Shown piece after piece: positions 47,154-55,732 of a stretch of DNA of 64,000 bases (position 1 is the first letter of the stretch; each line of letters begins with the position of its first letter). The stretch lies in the NCBI GenBank assembly GCA_002753135.1, contig PDZV01000020.1, positions 1-64,000 on the forward strand. Reading direction: 5' to 3'. The position numbers were made by a program, and so were the translations under genes. The stretch comes from Magnetococcales bacterium WMHbinv6 (GTDB lineage: Bacteria > Pseudomonadota > Magnetococcia > Magnetococcales > Magnetaquicoccaceae). The notes beneath the pieces are model-generated. The model saw nothing but the letters and a program-made list of their open reading frames with translations. It was not told the origin of the DNA and searched no databases.

Positions 47154-48214
47154 TGGTGCAATTCACCCCGGAAATATTGTGGGACCAGTTGACAACCGGT
47201 GTGGTCGCGGTCGATCCGCAGGATCGGGTGCAAGCAGTCAATACGGCAGCCGAACGGATGCTGGGACGGGCCCGTCGCCATCTGTTGGGCATTCCTTTGG
47301 AACAGCTGTTGCCCGGCCATCCGGTGGCTTTGGATTTGATTCAGCGTGCGCGCAATCTGGCGATGCCCTGCCGGGTGCGCACGGCGCAACTGACCCCCTC
47401 TCCCGGGGTGACCTTATCGGTCTCCTTGACCGCCGTCCCTTTGGAAGATGCAGAAGGCAATGGTGTCGGTGCCCTGTTGCAGTTGGAAGAGGTCGGCACT
47501 CTGGAACGTATAGAAGAGGGCAAAAGGCTGCATGATACCCTGGATTCGCTGGAAACTCTGGCGTTGACCGTGGCGCATGAGGTGAAAAATCCACTGGCCG
47601 GTATCCGTGGTGTTGCCCAACTGTTGGAAATGGAAGGTGGTGACGGGTCAACCGCCACCTGTACGGCCTTGATCTGCGCCGAAGTGGATCGTATCAGCCG
47701 CCTGTTGGATGCCTTGTTGGGCCTGGCCGATCGTCATGCCACCCCGACCGAGGCGGTCAACATTCACGAGGTGTTGGATCATGTGGTGCGCCTGTGCCCT
47801 GGCGATCAACCACGGATGCACAAGGATTATGACCCCTCCCTGCCCGTCATTCGTGGTGATCGGGATCAGTTGATTCAACTGTTCCTGAATTTGGTGCAAA
47901 ATGCACGGGATGCTGCCGGAGCGACGGGCCAGGTATCGTTGCACACGCGCATCTCTGCCCAGGTCCGCCTGGAACAGGGCAGACGGCAGCGCCATCTGAT
48001 CATTGAAGTGCGGGATAACGGCCCCGGTATCGCGGAGTCGGTACGACAGCGCATGTTTTTGCCTTTCGTCACCAGCAAACCGAAAGGAGTCGGCAACGGT
48101 CTGGGCCTGGCCATCGTGCAAAAAATTGTCCACGACCATGGAGGCCAGGTCGAGGTGGTGGAACAGACCGGACAAACCATTTTTCGCGTGTTGCTACCTG
48201 TCAATGTGCCCTGA
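47153..48214 (+). CDS. ntrB: nitrogen regulation sensor kinase NtrB (GlnL)
   Basis: Cytosolic sensor kinase of the nitrogen response. The 353-residue protein has an N-terminal PAS domain (about 1-115), a HisKA domain with the phosphorylated His in VAHEVKNPLAGIRGVAQLLE, and a HATPase domain with N (LVQNARDA), G1 (DNGPGI) and G2 (NGLGLAIVQKI) boxes. No membrane helix. It phosphorylates NtrC, whose gene starts 3 nt after its stop. Confidence 0.94.
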   Translation: MVQFTPEILWDQLTTGVVAVDPQDRVQAVNTAAERMLGRARRHLLGIPLEQLLPGHPVALDLIQRARNLAMPCRVRTAQLTPSPGVTLSVSLTAVPLEDAEGNGVGALLQLEEVGTLERIEEGKRLHDTLDSLETLALTVAHEVKNPLAGIRGVAQLLEMEGGDGSTATCTALICAEVDRISRLLDALLGLADRHATPTEAVNIHEVLDHVVRLCPGDQPRMHKDYDPSLPVIRGDRDQLIQLFLNLVQNARDAAGATGQVSLHTRISAQVRLEQGRRQRHLIIEVRDNGPGIAESVRQRMFLPFVTSKPKGVGNGLGLAIVQKIVHDHGGQVEVVEQTGQTIFRVLLPVNVP

Positions 48215-48216
48215 TC

Positions 48217-49713
48217 ATGAATAACCGTTTTGCAGCCGCAGGCAATCCGATGCTTCGCACCATTCTGGTCGCCGATGACGACCACGCCATGCGCTACGTT
48301 CTGGAACAGGCACTGGGTCGGGCCGGCTATCGCGTACACAGTTTTGCCAACGGCAAGGCGTTGTTGGACTTTGCCAGCGAAACACCTGCCGATCTGGTCA
48401 TTACCGATATTGTCATGCCCTCCGGCTCTGGATTGGATCTGCTGCAAACCCTGCACGCCCGACAACCGGAGTTGCCAGTGATCGTCATGACGGCACAAAG
48501 TACCTTGAGCCACGCGGTACAGGCCTTTGAACGGGGTGCTTTTGAATATCTGGCCAAACCGTTTGACATTCGACGCATGATTGACCTGGTGGCCCAGGCG
48601 ATGGAACGGCATCAAAGCAGCCGCCCCCGTCCGGCCACCACCACCGAATTCAGCCGTTTCGGTGGCTTTGTCGGTCTTTCGCAAGCGATGCAGGAGCTGT
48701 TTCGCACCATAGGCCGTCTGGCCAATTCAGAGATGACCGTGCTGATTCACGGTGAATCGGGTACCGGCAAAGAGTTGGTGGCACGGGCTGTTCACGACCA
48801 TTCACCGCGCCGACAAGGTCCGTTCACCGCCATCAACATGGCTGCCATTCCGGCCAACCTGATCGAAAGCGAACTGTTTGGCCACGAAAAAGGGGCGTTT
48901 ACCGGAGCCGTTGCCCGCCACCACGGCCATTTTGAACGGGCCAAAAGCGGTACACTGTTTCTGGACGAAATCGGCGATATGCCGATGCAGGCCCAAACCC
49001 GTTTGTTGCGGGTTTTACAAGGCGGATCCTTTACCCGCGTCGGCGGCACGGAGACGCTGAAAGCGGATGTGCGCATTGTTGCCGCCACCCACCAAAATCT
49101 GCCCTCGGCCATTGTGGAGGGACGTTTTCGCGAAGATCTGTTTTATCGTTTGAATGTGGTGCCCTTGTACGTCCCTTCCTTGCGGTCGCGGCGGGAGGAT
49201 ATCCCTTTGCTGGTGGACTATTTTCTGGCCAGGGCGGCGCAACGTCTCGGTCTGCCGTTAAAACGCCTCTCCGCCGACAGTCTGGCAGAATTGATGGCCT
49301 ACGATTGGCCCGGCAATGTGCGGGAATTGGAAAATCTTATCCATCGTTTGATGGTTTTGACCCCGCAGGAGATTATTCAACGTGAACATTTGAATCTGCC
49401 ACGAGCCGGTAAATTATCCGGCACTTATGAAAACACACGAGAGGTGATTGCTCCTCTCATTGCCACCAGCACGGAAGAGAATAACCCGGAACATAATCTG
49501 CAGCGCTTTCTGGATACATTTTTTGCCTCTCCCGGTTGGAAAAATTGTGATAATCTTTACGATCTTGTGGTCAATCGAATTGAAAAGGCATTATTTGACC
49601 GTGTTTTGACGGAAACTTCCGGCAATCGGGTCATGGCCGCACGTCTGTTGGGTATTAATCGCAACACGTTGCGAAAAAAAATTCAGGATCTTGACGTGGA
49701 AGTGAAAAGATGA
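48217..49713 (+). CDS. ntrC: nitrogen regulation response regulator NtrC (sigma-54 activator)
   Basis: A 498-residue sigma-54 enhancer-binding protein. Receiver domain with Asp64 (VITDIVMP) and the conserved KPFD lysine; AAA+ domain with Walker A GESGTGKE, GAFTGA sigma-54-contact loop and Walker B TLFLDEIGDM; C-terminal Fis-type helix-turn-helix (NRVMAARLLGINRNTLRKK). The spacer between AAA+ and the DNA-binding domain is somewhat long. A sigma-54-like site is present upstream of flgK in this window, but a link to this regulator is not shown. Confidence 0.95.
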   Translation: MNNRFAAAGNPMLRTILVADDDHAMRYVLEQALGRAGYRVHSFANGKALLDFASETPADLVITDIVMPSGSGLDLLQTLHARQPELPVIVMTAQSTLSHAVQAFERGAFEYLAKPFDIRRMIDLVAQAMERHQSSRPRPATTTEFSRFGGFVGLSQAMQELFRTIGRLANSEMTVLIHGESGTGKELVARAVHDHSPRRQGPFTAINMAAIPANLIESELFGHEKGAFTGAVARHHGHFERAKSGTLFLDEIGDMPMQAQTRLLRVLQGGSFTRVGGTETLKADVRIVAATHQNLPSAIVEGRFREDLFYRLNVVPLYVPSLRSRREDIPLLVDYFLARAAQRLGLPLKRLSADSLAELMAYDWPGNVRELENLIHRLMVLTPQEIIQREHLNLPRAGKLSGTYENTREVIAPLIATSTEENNPEHNLQRFLDTFFASPGWKNCDNLYDLVVNRIEKALFDRVLTETSGNRVMAARLLGINRNTLRKKIQDLDVEVKR

Positions 49714-49724
49714 GACGTTCCACA

Positions 49725-49753
49725 TTGACAGGAGAGACGGCTTTTTTTAGCAT
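49725..49753 (+). promoter_or_regulatory. sigma-70 promoter of the F0 operon
   Basis: TTGACA (49725-49730), 17 nt, TAGCAT (49748-49753), located between the ntrC stop and atpI. The -35 is perfect. It would place the transcript start about 12 nt before the atpI ATG. Confidence 0.55.
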
Positions 49754-49771
49754 GTAGTCAGGCGCGGGGTG

Positions 49772-50044
49772 ATGGTGCAGAACACCGATGAGACCGGAAT
49801 TGAGAAACCGGAAATAACCACCCAGACCAAACAACAGCCCGGTCAACAGGGCATGGGTTTGGGTATGCGCATGGCCACAGATATGGTGGCTGCCACTTTG
49901 ATCGGGGTGGCAATGGGTTATTACCTGGACCAATGGTTGGCAACCCGCCCCTGGCTGACGATCCTGTTTTTTTTCTTCGGGGCTATCTCCGGTTTTCGGA
50001 TGATGTATCGAATCGCCAACGAAAAGCCGCCGGAAGTTTCGTAA
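49772..50044 (+). CDS. atpI: AtpI/AtpZ-family ATP synthase assembly protein
   Basis: Small membrane protein helping c-ring assembly or Mg2+ supply for ATP synthase. The 90-residue product has a polar Gln-rich N-terminus and two membrane helices (around MVAATLIGVAMGYYLD and LTILFFFFGAISGFRMMY). The first gene of the F0 operon, which supports the name since sequence conservation is low. A GTG one codon upstream could also start translation. Confidence 0.8.
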   Translation: MVQNTDETGIEKPEITTQTKQQPGQQGMGLGMRMATDMVAATLIGVAMGYYLDQWLATRPWLTILFFFFGAISGFRMMYRIANEKPPEVS

Positions 50045-50085
50045 CCCATTCGTACTCCATTTGGATTGACTTGGGGAGTTTGAAC

Positions 50086-50880
50086 GTGTTCTTGACCGCC
50101 ACCGCCATCAGTGCCGAAGCCGCACAAGCTGCAGCCGCAGCGGCACCTCGCATGGATCCCCTGCACCATTTCCAGGTGATCAGATATGTGGAGATTGCTC
50201 CGTTCGGTTTGGACCTTTTCTCTATTTCCAACTCCGTCTTGTGGATGTGGATTTCGGTTGCGGCGGTTTTTGCTTTCTTCCGTTATGCCATGCGTCAACC
50301 GGCACTGGTTCCTGGCCGTCTGCAAAGCATTGCCGAGGCCGCTTATCTGTTTATTCGGGGCATTGTGGATGAAAACATCGGACATGGCGGCAAGCCCTTT
50401 TTTCCGATGGTTTTTTCGTTATTTTTCTTTGTCCTGTTCTGCAACTGGACCGGGTTGATACCCGCCTCTTTCACCGCCACTTCGCAACTGATTGTCACGG
50501 CGACGCTGGCGTTGGGGATTTTCTTTTTGTCGATTTTTTTGGGCTTTTACAAACATGGCCTGAAATTTTTGGGCTTTTTTGTCCCGTCAGGATTGCCGGT
50601 CTTGTTGCTGCCCTTGATGGTGCCGATTGAGATTATCTCCTTTTTGGCCCGTCCGGTCTCATTGTCGGTCCGTTTGTTTGCCAATATGACGGCTGGTCAC
50701 ACGGTGTTGGGCGTGTTATTCTTTTTCTCTGCCACGCTGCCTTGGATCGGCTCTTGGTTGCCGTTTGGTTTTTCGGTAGTATTTACAGCGGTGGAAATTT
50801 TTATCGGATTTATCCAGGCATATATTTTCACCATTTTGACGTGCGTTTATATTAACGATTCGTTGCATCTGCATCATTGA
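50086..50880 (+). CDS. atpB: F0F1 ATP synthase subunit a
   Basis: Membrane subunit forming the proton half-channels against the c-ring. From the GTG at 50086 (GGGGAG upstream) it is 264 residues. The essential Arg is in PVSLSVRLFANMTAGH, and the C-terminal helix is FTAVEIFIGFIQAYIFTILTCVYIN. A start at 50152 (MDPLHHF) is also plausible because the intervening stretch is Ala-rich and poorly conserved. Confidence 0.94.
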   Translation: MFLTATAISAEAAQAAAAAAPRMDPLHHFQVIRYVEIAPFGLDLFSISNSVLWMWISVAAVFAFFRYAMRQPALVPGRLQSIAEAAYLFIRGIVDENIGHGGKPFFPMVFSLFFFVLFCNWTGLIPASFTATSQLIVTATLALGIFFLSIFLGFYKHGLKFLGFFVPSGLPVLLLPLMVPIEIISFLARPVSLSVRLFANMTAGHTVLGVLFFFSATLPWIGSWLPFGFSVVFTAVEIFIGFIQAYIFTILTCVYINDSLHLHH

Positions 50881-50952
50881 TGCCGTTGCGGCGGGTCAGG
50901 TTTCAGCCCGCGAGACTCGCGACTTGCTATTTTGTTTAGGAGAGATGACACG

Positions 50953-51180
50953 ATGGAAAGCCTACCTGCCTCCTTTATAGGTATGGGATTGGCCGCCGCA
51001 GGGCTGGCTGGTTCTGGCATTGGACTGGGGTTCATGTTCGGCAAGGCAATTGAAGCGTTTGCGCGTCAACCGGGAGCCGAAGCCCAACTGTCCAAGTATG
51101 TGTGGATCGGCGCCGCCTTCGTTGAGGCCATTGCGCTGTACGGATTGGTGTTGGCGTTCATCATCATGGGCAAAGGTTGA
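50953..51180 (+). CDS. atpE: F0F1 ATP synthase subunit c
   Basis: Proteolipid forming the rotor ring. The 75-residue hairpin has helix 1 (GMGLAAAGLAGSGIGLGFMFGKAIEAFARQP contains the turn) and helix 2 with the ion-binding Glu in AAFVEAIALYGLV. The residues around the Glu look like a proton-type rather than a Na+-type site. The ATG at 50953 lies behind AGGAGAGATGACACG. Confidence 0.96.
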   Translation: MESLPASFIGMGLAAAGLAGSGIGLGFMFGKAIEAFARQPGAEAQLSKYVWIGAAFVEAIALYGLVLAFIIMGKG

Positions 51181-51185
51181 TCTCA

Positions 51186-51752
51186 ATGATCTCTAGCGCA
51201 TATGCCGCTGCGGAGGGTCACGCCCAGTCATCGGGCTTGCCGCAGTTTGAGTCGAGTGTGTTCGGCTCGCAGATGTTCTGGACAGTCGTATCCTTTTTTG
51301 TCCTGATGTACCTGTTGAACCGGTACGTCATACCGGCAATCAATGATATTCTGGACAGCCGCAGCAAAAAGATTGGCGAGGATATTCAGCATGCGGAACG
51401 GGCTCGCCAGGATGCGGAACGTTTGTTGGCCAATTATCGTGATCAGATTGAACGGGCACGGCAATTGACCGCGACCACCCTGGACGAAGCACGCATTGAG
51501 GCTGCTGCCATTCGTGAGCAGGCGCTTGCTGAACTCAACGAGGAGTTAAGCAAGAAAAAAGCATCGGCGGTTGAAGAGATTGAGCGCATGCGGGTTCAGG
51601 CAATGGAAGAGATTCGCGAAGCTGCTGTCGAGTTGGCCATGCTCGCCACCGAAAAGCTGATCGCCAAAACGGTCACCAAGCCGAAAGCGGAAAGCATGGT
51701 AAAAGAGGCGCTGGATCACATGGAACAGAATCGGGTAGGTATGCGGCACTAG
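51186..51752 (+). CDS. atpF: F0F1 ATP synthase subunit b (b or b' type)
   Basis: Peripheral-stalk subunit. The 188-residue protein has one N-terminal membrane helix (MFWTVVSFFVLMYLLNRYVIP, about residues 30-50) followed by a long charged coiled coil. The extended N-terminus before the helix is like b' subunits. It is the only b-type gene here, although b/b' pairs are usual in F0-only operons. Its start is 6 nt past the atpE stop, and a strong terminator follows. Confidence 0.9.
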   Translation: MISSAYAAAEGHAQSSGLPQFESSVFGSQMFWTVVSFFVLMYLLNRYVIPAINDILDSRSKKIGEDIQHAERARQDAERLLANYRDQIERARQLTATTLDEARIEAAAIREQALAELNEELSKKKASAVEEIERMRVQAMEEIREAAVELAMLATEKLIAKTVTKPKAESMVKEALDHMEQNRVGMRH

Positions 51753-51894
51753 AGTCTCATGGCAGCAATTTCCGCCAAATGTTTGCGCCGGCTTCACGAG
51801 TAAATCCAGCTGGTTGGTGCATGGTCAGCGGGCGTAGATTTTTTCAAGAAAGCACTGGCAGGTGGCAAGGCAGCCGTACCCTGCTTTGTCAAGG

Positions 51895-51928
51895 GGCCGA
51901 ATTCCGGGAGGAGTTCGGCCTTTTTTTT
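51895..51928 (+). terminator. intrinsic terminator of the F0 operon
   Basis: An 11-bp stem, GGCCGAATTCC (51895-51905) with GGAGTTCGGCC (51910-51920), one G-U pair, a GGGA tetraloop (GNRA type) and eight Ts. It shows that the operon stops after atpF, so F1 genes are elsewhere. Confidence 0.93.
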
Positions 51929-51971
51929 CTTTTTTCTCTTCGATTGCTGACCGGCAGCATACCGTCTTCTG

Positions 51972-53681
51972 CTACTGGGCCTGAAGATGAATGGGCTGAT
52001 GCAACAGGATATGGTTACGCCCATTCCGTTTCACATCATACAGTGACTGGTCGGCAAGCTTGAGCAGTGTCTCTGTATCGTTACAATGAGCTGGATAAAT
52101 TGCTGCTCCGATACTCACACCAACGTGACATTCAATATTGTTCAAGATGAAAGGGAAAGCAATGCTGTGAATGATTTTTTGACCGATGGCGATTACATCC
52201 TCCTCCTGGATGATGTCTAGCAACAATACGCAAAACTCATCACCACCAAACCGGGATACCACGTCTGTAGCACGCACTGCATCGAGAATGCGTTGCGATA
52301 CCTGCCGCAACAGTTCATCTCCTGTGGCGTGGCCATAGTGATCGTTGATTGGTTTGAATTGATCCAAATCAAGGAACAGGATGGCAATGGATTGCCGCTT
52401 TCTTCTGGCAATCGCCATACTGCGTTGCAAATGTTCCTGAAATGAATGTCGATTGAATACCCCAGTCAGGCTGTCGTAGCGGGCGAGCCGGGCTATCTCT
52501 TCTTCAACCGATTTGCGCTCTATGATGCCTGCCAGCGTATTGGCCACGGTTGTCAAAAATGCTCTTTCTTCCGGATTCTCCTTGTAGCCATCTTCAACAT
52601 ACAAATTAAGAACACCCAACAACCGTTTTTGCACCATGATGGGAACGCAATAGTGCCCATGCGGCTTGATACCCGCAAAAGTTACCTCGTGCTGCGCATC
52701 GACCGAGGAACGGAACACAACCTCCTGGCTTGCAGCGGCGCGCCCGCACAAACAGTAGCCATAGGAAATGGTGTGGCACTGTGTCAGCAGGGGCGTGGCC
52801 AGGCCATGTTGTGCCTGCAGAGTCAAGGTCCGACTGTTTTCATCGGCCAAAAAAATGGACCCTTTAGATTCTATGGATAACCAGGGAATCGACAAAATGG
52901 TATGAAGCGCCATTTCCAGCTGCCGAGTGAGAGGGACCGGTTCCAGGGAACTCTCCAACAGTTTGGCAATTGCATGGCGAGATTGATGTGATTTTTGCAG
53001 ACGGGCCTCTTCTTGCTCACGCATCTGATTTTCACGAAGCGTATAGATACCAAAGGCGGTATGCTCTGCTACTCTTGAGAGCAGAGCCACGCGATCGGCA
53101 TTGAAGTCGTTGGCGGTAGATGAATACAAATTGAACGCGCCAAAGGTTTTTTGTTGGAAAATCAGTGGTATTGCTACCGATGATACCAGACCGTGCCGTT
53201 TTGCCTGCTCTTTCCATGGAACGAATGCCGGATCATCGGCGATTTGATGACAATGCTCAGGATGCCCGGAGCGAATGGCACGTCCCGTGGGACCATTGCC
53301 GGAGGGTGTTTCTGTCCAGGTAATCGACAAATTTTCCAGATATTCTTTGCCAATCCCTGCGCTGGCTGCTGGATACACCCGTGTATCTTCTTCATCCTGA
53401 TGCAACAGCCCAATCCATACCAGTGGATAACCGCCACTCCGCACAGTTGATTCACAAACATGGTTGAGATATTGTGCCTCAGATGCACTCATTGACAATG
53501 AATTTTGGCAATTTGCAATTACCTGCACCATTTTCTCCGTGTGATACAAATCTTGCTTGATTCTTTTCCTGAGTCTTTTCTCCCTTTTTGCCAATTTTTC
53601 AAAACCACTTAAAGCGGTGCTTACTTTATTATCCAGTTTTTTTATTTCAAATAAAATTTTTCTAAATCCATTATCGTCCAT
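51972..53681 (-). CDS. double-GAF diguanylate cyclase
   Basis: A 569-residue cytosolic signalling protein. A coiled N-terminus leads to two GAF domains (roughly residues 70-220 and 250-400), then a GGDEF domain with an intact active site SRFGGDEF. The allosteric inhibitory site RxxD is present as RATD, exactly five residues before GGDEF, so product inhibition by c-di-GMP is expected. No EAL domain. The ATG at 53681 follows GGAG; an upstream open frame to 53840 looks non-coding. Divergent from a repressor gene across a 540-nt spacer. Confidence 0.9.
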   Translation of the reverse strand: MDDNGFRKILFEIKKLDNKVSTALSGFEKLAKREKRLRKRIKQDLYHTEKMVQVIANCQNSLSMSASEAQYLNHVCESTVRSGGYPLVWIGLLHQDEEDTRVYPAASAGIGKEYLENLSITWTETPSGNGPTGRAIRSGHPEHCHQIADDPAFVPWKEQAKRHGLVSSVAIPLIFQQKTFGAFNLYSSTANDFNADRVALLSRVAEHTAFGIYTLRENQMREQEEARLQKSHQSRHAIAKLLESSLEPVPLTRQLEMALHTILSIPWLSIESKGSIFLADENSRTLTLQAQHGLATPLLTQCHTISYGYCLCGRAAASQEVVFRSSVDAQHEVTFAGIKPHGHYCVPIMVQKRLLGVLNLYVEDGYKENPEERAFLTTVANTLAGIIERKSVEEEIARLARYDSLTGVFNRHSFQEHLQRSMAIARRKRQSIAILFLDLDQFKPINDHYGHATGDELLRQVSQRILDAVRATDVVSRFGGDEFCVLLLDIIQEEDVIAIGQKIIHSIAFPFILNNIECHVGVSIGAAIYPAHCNDTETLLKLADQSLYDVKRNGRNHILLHQPIHLQAQ

Positions 53682-53893
53682 AACAATACTCCGCAATACA
53701 AACGAATTAATAAATTTAGATATTCTCGTCACCTTGCCGCACGCTGGCGGATGGAACAGAGCAAGCGAGCGGTCACTTTGGTTGGAATCATGTACGGCAG
53801 TACGTTGTCGCATGGACCACGAAGATTGTACTGAAGACACACAAACACAGCAATCAAATTATTGATAGATATTGTAGAGATGGAAATATATTG

Positions 53894-53915
53894 TCTGTAG
53901 CAATCAAGCTACAGA
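53894..53915. promoter_or_regulatory. operator-like dyad 1 (TGTAG-N8-CTACA)
   Basis: TCTGTAGC and GCTACAGA form a perfect 8-bp inverted repeat around AATCAA; its core is TGTAG-N8-CTACA (53896-53913). On the plus strand the dyad is followed by TATACTTTTT, so a hairpin role cannot be excluded. Confidence 0.5.
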
Positions 53916-54117
53916 TATACTTTTTCCATTGCATTACTTATGTATATTTACGGTTTGCTGGCCTGCACATCCTAGCGAAAGCGGATCAATAAATATAATT
54001 ATTTTTATATTTATTGCAATACAATATTTCACATTATATTGATGCATATATGAAAATATTAAATGTTTACAAATAGTAGTAGCACATGGCAACCGGTGTG
54101 AAGCGACCAACCACACA

Positions 54118-54135
54118 TGTAGAGATTCAGCTACA
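54118..54135. promoter_or_regulatory. operator-like dyad 2 (TGTAG-N8-CTACA)
   Basis: Second occurrence of TGTAG, 8 nt, CTACA. The centre differs from site 1 (AGATTCAG versus CAATCAAG), while the half-sites and spacing are identical, as expected for a protein-binding site and not for a simple duplication. Confidence 0.5.
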
Positions 54136-54165
54136 AAAATGCCTTGTGTTGGCAAACATACTTCG

Positions 54166-54183
54166 TGTAGAATGCGCGTGTAG
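54166..54183. promoter_or_regulatory. operator-like site 3 (TGTAG-N8-TGTAG)
   Basis: Two TGTAG half-sites in direct orientation with the same 8-nt spacing, ending 38 nt before the repressor ATG. A position suited to autoregulation. Confidence 0.4.
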
Positions 54184-54221
54184 TGTGTTGATACCTTCCC
54201 AAATGTCATTGGATCAAGCGA

Positions 54222-54896
54222 ATGAGCAGCCTCAATGAGCGGATCAATTTAGCCCGCAAACAAGCAAGACTGACCCAAAAAGAGTTGGCAGACCGTATCC
54301 ATGTCAGTCAAACTGCGATTCACAAACTGGAATGTGGCAGGTCCAAATCATCCAGACGTACCGTTGCCATTGCTCTGACCTGTGGAGTGGATCCCATCTG
54401 GCTGGATACCGGACGTGGCGAAATGTCTCTGCATGGTGCCTCAGCGGGATTGTCCACAGCGGATCCGAACAAGATGGTTGAGGGTGGTGAACTGTACCGC
54501 TACCCTCTCTTTGCACGACTGCCATTGATTGCCTGGGAAAATGTCGGGGGTTCGTGCAACCAATCCATTGAGTCATTTCATGCCAAAGCGGAAGCCTGGC
54601 TACCCATTGCGCCCAGGTCCAGTGATAAAAGCTTTGCGTTGCGTGTTCCTGATGATTCCATGGCACCCGAATTCCAGGAAGGTGAAGTCATTATTGTCGA
54701 CCCGACGTTGCCAGGAAAACACAACCAATTTGTTATTGCTCAATTGGAAGATGAGAGCGTGGCGACCTTCAAACAGTTGACCATCATTGGGAGCCAGGTT
54801 TTTCTGAAACCTTTGAACACACGCTACCCATTGCTTGATGTGCAGGAAAAGATCAAAATTTGTGGTGTGATTGTCAGTAAATATAAAGAGTATTAG
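54222..54896 (+). CDS. CI/LexA-like repressor (XRE helix-turn-helix plus S24 peptidase domain)
   Basis: A 224-residue transcriptional regulator. Residues 1-65 are an XRE-type helix-turn-helix (LTQKELADRIHVSQTAIHKLECGR). Residues about 95-215 are an S24 self-cleaving peptidase fold with the Ser/Lys dyad at Ser146 (VPDDSMAPEF) and Lys184 (TFKQL). Where related phage repressors have the scissile Ala-Gly (as in PLISW..AGEW), this protein has PLIAWENVGG, Val108-Gly109. Self-cleavage may therefore be slow or lost. It is phage-repressor-like, but no phage genes adjoin it. Confidence 0.85.
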   Translation: MSSLNERINLARKQARLTQKELADRIHVSQTAIHKLECGRSKSSRRTVAIALTCGVDPIWLDTGRGEMSLHGASAGLSTADPNKMVEGGELYRYPLFARLPLIAWENVGGSCNQSIESFHAKAEAWLPIAPRSSDKSFALRVPDDSMAPEFQEGEVIIVDPTLPGKHNQFVIAQLEDESVATFKQLTIIGSQVFLKPLNTRYPLLDVQEKIKICGVIVSKYKEY

Positions 54897-55051
54897 GGAG
54901 TTTTCATTCGACCCACCCGCCCTGATGCGGTGTTGCTGGACTGCCACGCTGACTTGCAACCCGGCACTTTGTCTGAAGGGGGTTGGCACGACGGACTCTT
55001 CCCGCCTGTTGTCGACGCCGTCATATGCTGATTATTTGTGACAACAGGCTG

Positions 55052-55693
55052 CTATTGGCTCAAATTGTGTTCCAACACATAGCGAATCAGATCGGCATTG
55101 CTTTCCAAGTCCATCTTTTCCAGGATTCGTGCCCGATATGTGGAGATGGTACTGGGGCTTAAATGCAGGGAATTGGCAATTTCGGCAATGCTTTGGCCCG
55201 ATCCAATACGGCGCAATACCGTAAACTCTCGATCAGAGAGCATTTCGTGTGGTAATTGATCATTGTTTTGTCCTGCAAGTTTACTGGCTATAATTTCGGA
55301 AACGTTTGTCGAAAAATAGCGCTTTCCTTTCATAATTGTTTTTACTGCCTGCACAATTTCATCCGCCTTTGCTGTTTTGGTAAGATAGCCGGATGCTCCC
55401 GCCTTAATGAACCGCATAATCAAGCTTACTTCATCACTGACGGTAAGAACCAGCACCTGCAATTTAGGCTTGACGGCTTTAATGCGCAACAAGATCTCCA
55501 GGCCATCCATGTCAGGAAGGTTGATATCCAGGAGGAGAATCTCCCAATCTCCGTCCAGAAGACGGCGCACCCCCTCCCGTCCACTACCAGAGGAACCCAA
55601 TTCCTCTTCTGCACAACCAAGACCTCCCATGAGAAGGACTCTGATTCCTTCTCGCACCACAGGATGATCTTCAATAATAAAGATCCGAGGCAT
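55052..55693 (-). CDS. NarL/FixJ-type response regulator
   Basis: A 213-residue two-component response regulator. The receiver domain has the acidic pocket (IIEDH), the phosphoacceptor Asp56 in LLLDINLPD and the conserved Lys in GYLTKTAKADE. The C-terminal LuxR-type helix-turn-helix is LSDREFTVLRRIGSGQSIAEIANSLHLSPSTISTYRARIL. No kinase is cotranscribed; the nearest candidate is the hybrid kinase at 56448, whose HPt domain suits a phosphorelay to a separate regulator. Confidence 0.93.
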   Translation of the reverse strand: MPRIFIIEDHPVVREGIRVLLMGGLGCAEEELGSSGSGREGVRRLLDGDWEILLLDINLPDMDGLEILLRIKAVKPKLQVLVLTVSDEVSLIMRFIKAGASGYLTKTAKADEIVQAVKTIMKGKRYFSTNVSEIIASKLAGQNNDQLPHEMLSDREFTVLRRIGSGQSIAEIANSLHLSPSTISTYRARILEKMDLESNADLIRYVLEHNLSQ

Positions 55694-55732
55694 GTTCCAT
55701 ATCATCCTTGAAGACACCCGCCGAAAAGCAAT

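Larger units (their letters stand above)
53682..54221. other. AT-rich divergent control region with TGTAG-N8 sites
   Basis: 540 nt with no coding signal, much more AT-rich than the genes around it from about 53860 to 54070. It contains an isolated TGTAGAGAT (53873-53881) and three TGTAG-N8 sites annotated separately. It separates the diguanylate cyclase (minus) from the repressor gene (plus) and is their likely shared control region. Confidence 0.6.

Noticed and set aside
53894-53915. Standard LexA (SOS) box
   Set aside because: The CTGT and ACAG ends are present but 12 nt apart, where the Gammaproteobacterial box needs 8. GTTC-N7-GTTC was not found.
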